From NCBI RefSeq assembly GCF_010093815.1, contig NW_022985561.1:314045-378044 (forward strand): a DNA stretch of 64,000 nt. Direction: 5' to 3'. The translations under genes were made by a program, and so were the position numbers. Of this stretch, positions 53,514-64,000 are shown piece after piece. This DNA comes from Pseudovirgaria hyperparasitica (taxonomy: Eukaryota; Ascomycota; Dothideomycetes; Acrospermales; Acrospermaceae). The notes under the pieces were generated by a model. That model saw nothing but the letters and a program-made list of their open reading frames with translations. It did not search any database and had not been told where the DNA came from. How positions within the stretch are numbered: the stretch's first letter is position 1; every line of letters starts with the position of its first letter.

Positions 53514-54744
53514 CTAAGCCCACTTTCCAAGCAAGGCCATCAGCGCGGCGCCAAGGTACATCAACAACATGGCACTCAGGACCTTCTTGATTGGCGCCCG
53601 GGCCATGCTTGGGCTGAACATGAACTCGTGGGCCATCAGCTCGATTAGTCCAGTGTAGATGAGGATGCCGGCCGAGATACTGTCAAAGACACCGTTGACA
53701 ATCAGAGTGGTGCGGCCCTCAGGTGGGTAGCTCTCGCGCACGCCGAGACCAATCGCAATTGCTATCGGAGTGCTGATACCATAGCCAGCAGCCAGCAAAT
53801 AGGGGGTCCAGCGCTTGCTCTTCGGCCACGGCACGGTCGCCAGACGAGAGCCCAGACCCAAGCCCTCAAAGGTCTGGTGGAACACAAGCACAATGTAGAG
53901 AGTGGTGAATTCGGAGCCCGCGACGGCAAGGGTGAGACCGATGAAGACGGAGTGGAAGATGACGCCAAACTCGAGGATGAAGATGGCGGTGAGCTGGGCG
54001 GAGTAGGACTCCGGGATGAGGCCCTTTGCCTCCCAGGACGAGTCGATTTCGCTGTTTGCGACGTGGCTGTGCTCGTGGCCGAGGTGGTCGGTGCCGGGGA
54101 CGGAGGAGGAATCAGCGGCGCCGTTGTTGTCGTTGTCGTCTTCCTTTTGCGGGTGGGTGATTGGGGTTGCGCCGTGGGCGTGTGCGTCGCCGGTGCCGAA
54201 TTTCGCGTAGCGCATGACCATGAGTTCGATGAAGAACATGACCATGATGGTCATGAGCGCAATACCTTCGACCCAGGGGTAGGCCGCGATGGTTTCGCCT
54301 TCGAGACAGGGGTTCAGGAGGGCCTCGTTAGCAGGAGCGAGAAGCTATGATATTGTCAGTGATCGACTCCGAGCCGATGGGACACGGACAAACTAACATG
54401 GATGAACGCTGTGGCTATAATGACACCGGAGCCAAAGTACTTTGCGATGAAAAAGGCCGATTCCGGGACGCCCACGGACTGGTGTCTCCGGGCGAAGACA
54501 GGGAACCATGCGCCTAGGAAGAGTTAGAGCTGTGAGAGAAAGTAGTGACGTTTATTTTAACAATCTTACCAAAGAGAGATCCAACCAGGATCACAAAGAT
54601 TGCAGAGATGCGGACGCCGAGACGACCGTCATATTCATTTCCAGGCTCGCATCCACCGGCCTCCTCGACGGGTTCGGTGATGGAAGTGGGATCAGCAGCG
54701 TCCTGGCGGACGAGCAGAGCGGCAAAGTCGACGAGGCTCGACAT
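53514..54744 (-). CDS. ZIP-family zinc (iron) transporter
   Basis: Plasma-membrane or vacuolar divalent-metal importer of the ZRT/IRT family, about 373 aa from three inferred exons (54744-54570, 54513-54398, 54344-53514). Eight hydrophobic segments are visible, with the His-rich cytosolic loop between TM3 and TM4 (DAHAHGATPITHP and DHLGHEHSHV). The TM4 and TM5 metal-binding motifs are intact: IFHSVFIGLTLAV and VFHQTFEGLGLGSRL. The C-terminal LMAHEFMF and MLLMYLGAALMALLGKWA are standard. The extracellular N-terminus contains CEPGNEYDGRLGVR, a known fungal ZIP feature. Fungal relatives are usually induced by zinc shortage through Zap1-like factors; no such site was identified here. It is divergent from the opsin gene, 2.46 kb away. 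Confidence 0.95.
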
Positions 54745-57207
54745 GGTGTACGTGTGTGTATGTGCTAGAAGGGGCTCGAATGAGCAGAATCTGCACGATG
54801 GATTGAAGTGGAGGGCAAAGCTAGGACAAGAAAGGCTTATGCTTGGGAAGAAGCAGAACAGCAGTCTTGGAAAGCTTAAGTAGAAAATAAAAGAGCGGCG
54901 GAGAGGGCGGAGAGCACCTCGCTGGACTCAGAAGCTGGAAGGGCGGCCCATGGAAAAATCCAAACAGCCAAATGCCTAGTTAGGGTGAGTACCATGATGG
55001 ACAGCTCGGCCGTGCAGGGCAGTGCGCGAATAGGCGGAAAGCTATATTGCTAGCCTTCCTTGGGCACACTAAATGAGATCCGGATGGATCCCTCAGGGTG
55101 TTGAGAAGATGCAGCTTCTGCAGGGCATCATGCTTCGGTTGCGCATTTCTTGGTGTTTTGAAGACTCGGGATAGTGTACAGCAGTTTACGCTGTCGCAGG
55201 CATATCACAACCACGAAGTCATGAAGTTGAAAGTTGCGCGCCTAGTACCGGGAGGATTGTATTGAACGAACGGCGAGGCGTCGAGGCAAAGAATAGAAAA
55301 GTCGATCGGAGGTAGCGATTGGAAGAAGACGAGGATTGGAGTGGTGGTGAAAGTGAGGGCGAATGAGGAGACAGGTATAGCATGCGATTACGGGAGTGGG
55401 GGTTGAGTCGAGATGAGTCGAGTATGTAATGCGAGATCTGTGGCGGCGACGGGGTGGGGGGAGGCGCATGGCACCGATAGGCCTGAGGCTCGCAGGCTCC
55501 AAGGCAGCAATGTGAGCAGGCACACAGGCATCAAGGCCTACAGGCAGCAATACCTGGTTGATGCCTCAAGGCCGAGATGAGGCTGAGACGTGGATGCCTT
55601 GCCACCTTGAGTCCATGGATCGGTGCTGTAAGCTACTCACTCAGAGCTTGGCTAGTCTAGCAAGGTTTGCTGTCCAGACTACACTCAGTAATTATTAGCT
55701 GTCCACTAATTATCGCCGATCGGTGGGGCGACAGACATGCAAGCCATGGTCATGGGATGGATGCTCGCTAATCCTGTTACTAACCTCTATTCTTCCTCTG
55801 TCTCTTCCTCCTCTTCCTCACTTGTTCATCAATTGCGGAGGAGTAAAGTGACTGCAGGTACGCATCTGGATTCTGCCATCGCGAATAAGCTTTGTGACAA
55901 GGAGGAGCAAGAAGAGGAGGTTCATTTCATGCCGTCGGAATGGCTGATGATGGTAGGTAGCATTGTCGAGTGCGCAAGAGGAGACAGTCAGTTGTTGTGG
56001 TGTGATCTGTCTGTTCTTGCTCGGCTGTGCCAGAAAGGGGAGGCTTGGTATAGGAGCGCGTGATGCAGGTATCGCTGCCAGCCTCTTGATGTTGCACGCT
56101 GGGACGATGCGCGATGCTCGATGGACGATGGAGGATGTTCGATGTTCGATGGGCGATGGGCGATGATGGGTGAAGGAAGTGGGCGGTGGGTAATCCATGC
56201 ACGATGCACACACACACCACACACTGCATGGATGCGGCTGCTTGACCCCGCATTCTGCCCTTTTTCTGCTCAACTAATACACCTGGTAATAGCTAGCTAG
56301 GCAGCTGGTAGCCGTCAACGAGCAACGCGGCCACTCTTGGTCCGGACGAATCTTGTCAATTGCACGGCATGACGCAAGCATTGATATATGCCGCAAGTCT
56401 GTGTAGTAAGAGGAGAATGGAGAATATCAATTAGGGCAAGACAATGGATTATCTAGGCTGGCTGACTCTACTGCTGATGGCGTTTCTACGCATTGTCGAT
56501 ATGTGTGACATGGCAGCACAAGAATGCGATTGCGAGCTTGCTGTCCACATGTCGGAGCCAACCAGAGACGGCCGATCCATCAGGGCGGCGGTCAGGGGCC
56601 AGGATGTGCCCAATCCACCTCCACATCCACATCCCTTTCATCTTCATGCCGCCACGGGCAGTTCTTCTCGCTGGGTATTGGCAATTGGCTGAGAGATGAG
56701 AGAAGGGAAGTCCAGGCTCCAGGCCAGTCATCGTCAACCGTGCACCAAGACTGCCCTTGTCCCGATGTATCATGTCCCCACTGCCCGCAGCTTGCAGCTT
56801 CAGCAGCATCATCGATGATGAGGTCATAATTGCCAAACCTGCCGGACTCTCTCGCTCTCACGAGATGCAAATTAGCCTTCTTTGGGACAAAAAGAACTGC
56901 CAAAAGCTTGCTTCTGCCGCCCTTGACTCCTGCTTGCTCCTCAAATGCCCCATCGAGCTATGTAATGCTGTAATACCCGTGTATCCTATGTAATATAATG
57001 CCTGTCCAAGCTCTTCCAGCCTTCCCAGCTCTTTCCTCTTACCCACTCCGCCTTCAATAAAACCTTCCACTCTCCCTCTTCCACTCTCACCACCTGCTCT
57101 TCCTCTTCACCACACTACATCTTCCATTCTTTGTGGGCTGGAATTCACTCACACTCGCCTTCAACCAACCCATCCTTTCCATCTATCAATCAATCATCGT
57201 CGCCATC
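54745..57207. other. Long intergenic region between ZIP transporter and opsin genes
   Basis: 2.46 kb with no supported gene, the largest gap in the right half. It contains repeated AGGC-rich sequence near 55480-55580 and a GATG/CGATGG repeat at about 56104-56170. Several mid-sized open frames overlap one another with no protein-like features. It may carry long promoters for both flanking genes or an unrecognised noncoding transcript. Confidence 0.5.
56104..56170 (+). repeat. Degenerate CGATG-rich short repeat
   Basis: About seven irregular copies of a 7-9-bp unit based on CGATGG or CGATGTT, e.g. CGATGGGCGATGGGCGATGATGG, within the intergenic region. Confidence 0.6.
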
Positions 57208-58252
57208 ATGATTGTCGATCCCGTCGAAGCTCTCAAGAAGACTTCGCTGCTGTTGGTGCCCACCACCACGCTGCCCATCCCGACTTCTCTACCCACCGTA
57301 GACCCCTTCAAGCCTGATATCCAGGTCGCTCATCACGATGGCCAAGTCACTCTCTGGGTCGTCTTTGTGATCATGCTCATCGCCTCTGCTGTCTTTGCTG
57401 GCATGTCATGGACTGTCCCTCTTGTAAGCAGTCCTGACACTCACTCGCTACTACTCCTCTCCAACTGTTACACAAACTGATCCTTTCCGCTAGAACAAGC
57501 GCCTCTACCACGTCATCACCACTCTCATCACCATCATTGCCGCCCTCTCCTACTTTGCCATGGCCAGCGGACACGGCGTTGCCATCCACCACATCAAGGT
57601 CCGCGTTGAACACGAGCACGCTCCCGATACCTTCAAGTACATTGACAGACAAGTTTTCTGGGCTCGCTATGTTGACTGGAGCTTGACCACTCCCCTCCTG
57701 CTCCTCGATCTTGCCTTCCTTGCCGGTCTCAGCGGCGGTCACATTCTCATGACCGTTGTCGCCGATCTGATCATGATTCTTACCGGTCTCTTCGCTGCTT
57801 TCGGTGCTGAGGATACTCCCCAGAAGTGGGGCTGGTACACCATTGCCTGCATTGCTTACCTCGTCATCATCTGGCACCTTGTTGTCAATGGCCGCGCTCT
57901 TGCCGCTGCTCGTGGTGGTGCCGTTGGCAAGTTCTACTCCTCCATTGCTGGCTTTACCATTCTCATCTGGACCGCCTACCCAATGTAAGTGACTGAGACG
58001 CTTGGACCTGTTGTTTTAGCTGACATTTGTAGTGTTTGGGGAATTGCCGATGGTGCCCGCAACGTCTCCGTTGACGGCGAGATCATTGCCTATGCTGTCC
58101 TTGACGTGCTTGCCAAGCCCATCTTTGGCCTGTGGCTCTTGATCACCCACGCCAAGCTTGCCGAGACCAATGTTGACCTCTCCGGCACTTTCTGGTCCAA
58201 CGGCCTGAGCTCTGAGGGCCGCCTTCGTCTCGATGACGAAGATGGTGCTTAA
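57208..58252 (+). CDS. Microbial (type I) rhodopsin, proton-pump type
   Basis: Seven-helix retinal protein of about 308 aa, close in length to Leptosphaeria rhodopsin. Three exons are inferred (57208-57423, 57494-57984, 58033-58252). Helix C reads ARYVDWSLTTPLLLLDL: Asp133 and Asp144 occupy the positions of bacteriorhodopsin Asp85 (acceptor) and Asp96 (donor), with Arg130 at Arg82. Helix F has WTAYPIVW. Helix G has VLDVLAKPIFGLWLL, where Lys264 is the retinal Schiff-base lysine and Asp260 the counter-ion Asp212. Having both carboxylates matches light-driven outward proton pumps, not slow sensory types like Neurospora NOP-1, which lacks the donor Asp. The plasma membrane is the likely site. 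Codon use is strongly biased to C-ending codons, suggesting good expression. No retinal-synthesis gene lies nearby. Confidence 0.95.
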
Positions 58253-58929
58253 ACGATTGCTGCAATGTGTAGCTCATTCGCTCTTTTATAAGCTGTAATC
58301 GTCATGAATGTGGCGAAGTGATCGAACTCGTGAATGACTTTGAGTCTCCACAGCTTGTATCAAACAAACGATGTAGCGTATGAGGGAAAAAAATAGTAAT
58401 GGAAATGACGTGAAAAGCAAGCCAGGACGACGATTGATTACGAGCCATACATTTCTTGCATGCAACCATGACGTCGCAAGAGCTATTTTCGCTCTGGACT
58501 TATGGTTCACGGACCACTTTTTCAATCACCTTTTTACATAGCTGATGACTAAATATCATTGTAATTCACGTGGAATCGTGTCTTGGATATGAATGCTGCT
58601 GCTAAAAGTGCCTGTGGTTGATGGTGCCGTCTCATCTATATGCATGGATGCTCCTTCCCTATATCTTCTAATGATGATGTAATCTCAGACTAACCACTAC
58701 CTCGATGCGCTTAAAAAAACAAATGCATGCTCGTGGCCGAGTAATGTCTACCTTTTGACAAAATGAAATGCACCGAAAAGTGCGTCGCATGCCTGACTTG
58801 TAACAAAAACGAACGGGGGGGTATCAATCATGCCAACAACCATCATCATCGTCATCTTCTTCATCATCTTCACCTTCATCATACCATCCAAGTCCATAGA
58901 CCACCACTCCAGTCCACGACTTGGATCAT
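58253..58929. other. Intergenic region between convergent genes
   Basis: About 680 bp between the opsin gene and the patatin-type lipase gene, expected to contain both 3' UTRs. Mostly AT-rich, without obvious repeats. Confidence 0.6.
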
Positions 58930-61816
58930 CTATCCATCCTTTCCATTCTCCTTTATACCCAACCCCAACCCCAATCCAGAACCCAACCCGGACCCAAAAA
59001 GCCCACTCCGTCTCCGCCGCAACATCATGCCCCGCGTGCCCGAAATGTCCAACTGCATCATCTTCATGTTCCCAATGTGCTGCTGCTGCTGCTGTTGCGG
59101 CCCCCCAGACTGCTGCGATACACTGCCCCGCCGACTATGCGGTCTGCTACCTGGTCTGCTACCTGGTCGAGAGGAGGAGGCAGCTGCGGATTTACTTTTC
59201 GGTGGTTTCTTGGCGTCTGCCAGGATGGCTGCTGCTTCGACGTTCGTGTCTGCGTCACCATTGTCTATTACGTCTGCATGGCTTGGGTCCGGGGTGTCGT
59301 GGAACAGGCGTTTGTACCGCAGCTCGGCTGCCGATGGGCTTGCGCACGGTGGGGGTGTTATCGGTGTGTGGAGCTGGTTCTGATTCTGATGAGAATGTAG
59401 ATGTGTGGAACTGGCTTTTGTCATGGCGAGCGGACTTCCGAGGCCAAATGACGAGCGCGACGGTGGGAGCAGCGGGGTTGTGGGCTGGCTGGCAGAGGGG
59501 AAGAGGTGGCGGCTGCGACTCGATGACGATGATGGTGGTGGTGGTGGCCAGAGATGTGTGTCGTTGTGGTGGTGGTGGAGAGGAGAGGCGGGAGGCGATT
59601 CTGTCGACGAGGATTCGGAGTCGGGCATCTCGTCGTCGTCGTAATCGTCGTAGTCGTCGAATGGCGAGGGTCCGGTATCGTCGTCGTCATCGTGTGATGA
59701 GGAAACGAGTCCATCCTCCGGGCTACTTGGCTGCAGATGGAAGCTCCTGCGAGACGGCGAGAGTCGTCGGATTGATTGGTTGGCGCGGTTTCTTCGCAGT
59801 CCAGGTGCTGCCGGCTCGGCGAGATGGGGGACTTTGGCTGTGGACAGCGTCGTCAAAGGTGCTAACGCGTCAGGCCCAGCAGGCGTTACGATGACCGGCA
59901 ACATACGCCTCTTGATCTCGCGTTTGTGTATATGGCTACTAGAACTCTGCAGCGCCGGTCGCATGTATCCATGCAGACTCTGTCTCAGATCAACCTGACT
60001 AGGACTGAACGCGACCCGAGCACGCAGACTGCGCACTGCTGCATCCAGCGCGAGTTCAATCGCGCAATGATTCTGGACACGAGCCAACTTCGGCCACGTC
60101 GCCTTCTCCCCTCCGAGGAGAGCAGCGAGCATGAACTCCGTCGTTGGGTTCGCAAGCACCTGTGGGACCTGCGCAAAGTCGATCTCGGGGAATATGGTAA
60201 TGTCGCCGGCATAGCGCTGGCTTAGCACGGATCGGATCTTTGTAAAGTAGTTTGGAAAGACGCCCATCTCGGTAAGGACGTGCATGCGGTGCAAGGCTTC
60301 GTCTTTGGCCAGATTAGCCATGCTATTAAGCCAGGACGGCCCAGTGGTGATTGCGGCGGCGATGGAGGAGGATGCTTCATTGTTGACAAAGGGAACGACA
60401 TGCGGATTTACTTGGGACACAATAAAGTGGTTGACGTTGAACATTTCGGCGAGGCGAGTCATGGGGAGGTCATTGTCGACGGAGCCGTCGATCCAGCGGC
60501 CTGGCGAAGGGTTCCATGGAACCTCAAGGCCTGTCCTGGGGTCTTTCGAGAGGAGGGATGCGGCGGAGAAGACGAGGGGTACGGAGCATGACGCGGCGCT
60601 GTTGACTGTGTTAGAACAAAAAGCACGTGAACATTTCCGGATCGGACTTACACGGCGGACCATATTATGACGTTAGGCGCTGTAATGTAGTTGAGGAGCC
60701 GTGGTAGCTCGTACACACTAGCCGTCGATACCGGAATGTTGAGAATCCTTCTCGTCCTGTTGTATGCTTCTTGGAACGTCAGGTCTCCCAGGAGGTTCTT
60801 CATCACCCTGATGAGATTACCAATGTCGAAAAGGGAGCCATGCTTCAAGAATCTAGATAGTTTCCGGAAGATGCCGTCCTCTTCGCCCTCTCTCTCGAAA
60901 ACGTCCATTTCGCCATAGCAGAACTCGTCAATAACGCTTGGGAGTTCTTCATCGGTTCTTGAGCATAGAATAGCCGCCACAATGCTGCCAGCAGATGCCC
61001 CGGATATGATTCTTGGTAGTAGTTTTGCTTCCCACAACGTCTTGACCACGCCAACATGATTCATTCCAAAAGTACCGCCACCAGAGAGCAGAAGTGCGCT
61101 GCGGCCAAACGACTGTCTGGCCTGTAGAATCTGGTCGAGGAGATGCCTCGGATCAACCTCGTCGTCGCCTTTCGCGGCAGCAATCTCCAACAAAGCCGTC
61201 AGAGTGTTCAGGGTTGATTCGATGTAGCGTTCGATCAAAGTCTTTGTTCCGATATGTGAGTGCTTATACAGCTGCAAGCTCCCCATACCACCAAGTCCAC
61301 GAGTCAAAGATGTACGTATCAGGAACAGCATACGCCTGGTGTCGCAGTTCGTCCTCGCTTCATCCAGTTGCTGGAGGCGGCTCTTAACAAGTGCGTAGTT
61401 GTATTCGCGAGTCACCTCTTCCTCTTTCCACGCATTGTTGCCCTCTAGCTTATCCAGTTCCGAAGCAGCGGAGCGCCATTCGCTGTAGGTCTTTGCCTTG
61501 TGTGAATGTGAGCACGGTCTTTGCAGTGAACATCATAATGCTTTACCTCTTTCAACTTTACATGCAGCAATTGCTTCCGATTCTCGTCGTCTATACTCAA
61601 TGCGGTCTGCTCATCCGTGCTTTCAGCGCAGACCTCGGCAGCAGTCCATAATTCTTGAACTGCGCTCCTTGGATTCTGAGCCAGTCGTAACAACGGGTTG
61701 AGTAGCCCTCCATGACTCTGACTCTTTCTCACCACGCGCGTTTGCCCATCAATCACCTTCTCATGGCCTTGATGCCCCGGGTGTAATCTTGACACAGGGA
61801 TCTGCAGGAACGACAT
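58930..61816 (-). CDS. Patatin-like triacylglycerol lipase / phospholipase (Tgl4/5-like)
   Basis: Lipid-droplet-type patatin lipase of about 927 aa. Three exons are inferred: 61816-61547, 61496-60652 and 60598-58930. The N-terminal DUF3336-like region (TYSEWRSAASELD, WKEEEVTREYNYALVKSRL) leads into the patatin domain. There, LLSGGGTFGMNHVGVV gives the oxyanion hole, ISGASAGSIVAAIL the G-x-S-x-G nucleophile near residue 256, and IDGSVDNDLP the Asp of the Ser-Asp dyad near 405. The dyad is intact. The C-terminal half is disordered: acidic Asp/Tyr runs, Ser and Pro runs, His repeats, and a Gly/Leu-rich end. Yeast relatives hydrolyse triacylglycerol and acyl-transfer lysolipids; regulation by kinases acts on their tails. 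Start chosen at the first ATG before the conserved region. Confidence 0.93.
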
Positions 61817-63482
61817 CTGTTTCTCGGAGCCATGCGCGACACGCAAGGACCGACGTGGAATCGGACGAGCGAGAGCAAGTCGGTGGCGAGGCTCGTAGCC
61901 GCCTTCGACTCGCGGGCAGCTATATGTATAAGCGGAGCGGCTCGAGACTGCTGGGCAGCGGTATCTGTTGTTGGCGCTGCTTGAGTAAAGGAATTGAGTA
62001 TAGCGCGGTGAGCAGGCGTCTTTAGTTGCAGAAGCTTGAAAAGCGGGCGGTGATCACGCGCGGGAGATGCACAGTGTACGTCACTTTGGTGGGGGAACAG
62101 GCGGGCGAGGCCAGGCGCAGATCAGACAGCGTAATAATATGAGAGTAATAGTGGTAGTAGTAAAGACGGTGAGAGAGGAACTGAGACATGGAGGATGAAT
62201 CTGGCATTTATCAAGATGCGAGGGAGTAAGAATGTGTATTGAGTATTACGGCTGGAGTTGTACCAGAAAGTGCATGTGCATGTGGCCAACCTGGTGTCTG
62301 TGTCTATCCCGGTCCCTGTCCCTGCACGGCGCCCTGGTGACATTTTCCCCTTCCCGTTGCGTAGTTCCAAATGCAATGCAGGTATATTCCAGCACGGCCC
62401 GTCTTTGTCGCGATGACCGGGGTGGCTCAGGGAATCAGGTCTCTCCTGAACAGCAGATGACACGTCGTCATGAGACTAATCCCGCACCTTTTCTTAGAAT
62501 GTAATATACAGTTATTAGCCACTTCGCTGTGGCCGTCTTACGCCCTGGGACAGAACGTAGATACACATAGCAGCGTTGGGACCGATTGAAGCATGTCGGT
62601 GGATCTTCTTCCCCCTTGTGACTCGACAACACCATAAAGAAAGGCAAAAGGAGATCTTGGAAACCTAGACGTGCATGGTTATCTACGGGGATGATGACGA
62701 TATGCTCCACTACGTTGGAAGCGAACGATAAGAACAGGCACATGCTTGTTATGGGCCCCGCGCAGGTGGACATGTAAGAGCACGAGCTCACAGCAAGGCT
62801 GAACATGCCAACAGTTTGCAAAGGTAAACATCAATTTGCTCATCTTTTACTGCTGAAGACACCACGCTGTGGACTATTCTGGTTCTTCTTATCACCATAT
62901 CAGGTCCTTCTCAACAGCATGTGAGCATAACTGATATTGCTGCCTGAGGCAACCGCCGTCTGCCCTTCAAATCATGCTCTCAACTGGTAGTCCGCGACCT
63001 TTTCAAACATCCAGGTGTTTGGCAATATATTGGTCTGGTGAAGTGCTTATAGAGGAGAATAACCAAGCAGATCGGTAGTATTTCGTACTTTGCTACACGA
63101 AAAAGGTGAGATGATGGATGCAGAGCACAAACCTCTCGCATCCATGAGGAATCCATGGCGCGAAGCTCGAATCTCGCAATATCCCCCCCAAATGCATTCA
63201 TATCCTCTAAACAGGCCGAAGTCGATCTACGGCTACGATCTTGCATCCTACTGTAGACATAATGGGTATAGCCTTTTTGACTTTTACAAAAGCAGAATAG
63301 CAAGCTCACGCTCGGTCAGACCACAGAGTATGTACCCGGACTTCCGAGTACCAACATCAACCTCGAATCCTACCTCACCGCAACATATATAGAGCAAATG
63401 CCGATGTAAACGTTCGGCTCTGTAGGAGCCTTAGGGTCTCTTGAAAGTTGTACCGATCGCGGACTGAAAATAAAATCCCATA
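61817..63482. other. Intergenic region
   Basis: About 1.7 kb between the divergent lipase gene and the zinc-finger gene at the window end. No gene, repeat or RNA is recognised. Short open frames here lack family likeness. Confidence 0.5.
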
Positions 63483-64000
63483 ATGAGTGGCCGCGTCCGA
63501 AGCATAGAAACGGAGCACCAATGCCAGAAATGTAAAAAGTTCTTCTCGCAGAGTGAGTCGCTACTTGTCCAATTTAGCTTCTCGTATGTTTCATGTCTAA
63601 ATGTATCCAGAATCGTCTCTGACCCGACATACTAAACGTTGCGTCCTTGACTTGCCGGTGCCAATACGTCAGAAATCGTGCAGTCACTGCGCAAATGCAA
63701 AAGCACGTTGCAATCTCCGCCGACCTTCGTGCTCAAGGTGCACAGCTAGAGAATTACCATGCAGTTATCCAACATCAGCCTCAGAACGGAGCCCATCTCC
63801 AACTTCGTCTTCAAGCTCCAAAACCCCATCAGAATACCCGGTTCCCTCGATTGAAGACCATCACATCGCTCTTCCAACAGCTCAACCCAAGCAGCCAAAT
63901 GACTCCTCCATTGATACCGTAATCCAAAGATCCTCGCCACTGTTGCCTTCCAGCGCTCTCCCCTCTCTCCGTGACCAATCTCTCCTGTATCCCGTCGCAC
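63483..64000 (+). CDS. Zinc-finger transcription factor with C2HC and Zn2Cys6 domains (partial)
   Basis: Start of a regulator gene that runs off the window. Two exons are inferred: 63483-63552 and 63611 to beyond 64000 (58-nt intron). Residues 14-34 form a C2H2-type finger whose last ligand is Cys (CQKC, then SSLTRHTKRC). A binuclear cluster follows at 47-74 with C-x2-C-x6-C-x6-C-x2-C-x6-C spacing (SCSHCANAKARC and SCSRCTARELPC). The intron interrupts the first finger. A Ser/Pro-rich disordered stretch comes next. This finger pairing is known in filamentous ascomycetes, where the large C-terminal part is normally a fungal_trans domain; that part is outside the window. Target genes unknown. 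Confidence 0.88.

Noticed and set aside
1-64000. tRNA and rRNA genes, transposons, virus-like elements, CRISPR arrays
   Set aside because: Scanning for B-box-like GGTTCGAATCC strings, transposase, integrase or reverse transcriptase motifs, long terminal repeats and spaced direct repeats gave no convincing case.

Overview
The window is nuclear DNA of a filamentous ascomycete (Pezizomycotina). Genes are split by short introns, mostly 40-80 nt, with GTaag-type donors and CTAAC/CTGAC-like branch sites. Three Zn2Cys6 regulators, an ESSS-type complex I subunit and a fungal microbial opsin also fit. The opsin resembles Leptosphaeria-type proton pumps, which hints at Dothideomycetes, but that placement is only a suggestion. 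I see 27 protein-coding genes or candidates, no tRNA or rRNA gene, no transposon or virus-like element, and no CRISPR array. Exon boundaries were assigned by hand from splice signals, reading frame and family resemblance.

Layout. 1-2.7 kb is a repeat-rich leader, including a run of 31 G, upstream of a Zn2Cys6 regulator (2.7-5.2 kb). 6.2-13.1 kb holds a divergent pair: VPS15, the PI3-kinase complex pseudokinase, and ALG2, a dolichol-linked mannosyltransferase. 13.8-18.3 kb carries two proteins without clear family; the first ends in a Cys/His module. 18.3-19.3 kb is tandem-repeat DNA. 19.5-26.4 kb holds, all on the minus strand, a complex I ESSS/NDUFB11 subunit, a Cys-rich single-pass surface protein and a large alpha/beta-hydrolase. 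28.2-32.3 kb holds a fatty-acid-hydroxylase-superfamily protein and the divergent pair eL6 / RPN13.

32.6-38.0 kb is the most accessory-like stretch: an orphan ORF built of about twelve 12-residue repeats, two tiny Cys-rich ORFs, a secreted ten-exon agmatinase-like ureohydrolase, a MAPR (cytochrome b5-like) protein and a Cys/His-motif protein. 39.0-42.2 kb carries a quinone-oxidoreductase-like MDR enzyme and the TPR phosphatase PP5. 42.8-52.6 kb holds a nine-exon Zn2Cys6 regulator, a 4-coumarate-CoA-ligase-like enzyme with a peroxisomal-type C-terminus, a divergent SDR dehydrogenase and a multipass RTA1-like membrane protein. This could be a small catabolic cluster. 53.5-64 kb holds a ZIP zinc transporter, a 2.5-kb intergenic region, a proton-pump-type opsin, a patatin-type lipase and the start of a C2H2 plus Zn2Cys6 regulator cut by the window end.

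Most conserved genes are housekeeping: vesicle trafficking, N-glycosylation, ribosome, proteasome, respiration. They are interspersed with lineage-specific repeat-rich or Cys-rich ORFs. Several genes are arranged head-to-head with 285-563 bp between start codons, suggesting shared promoters.
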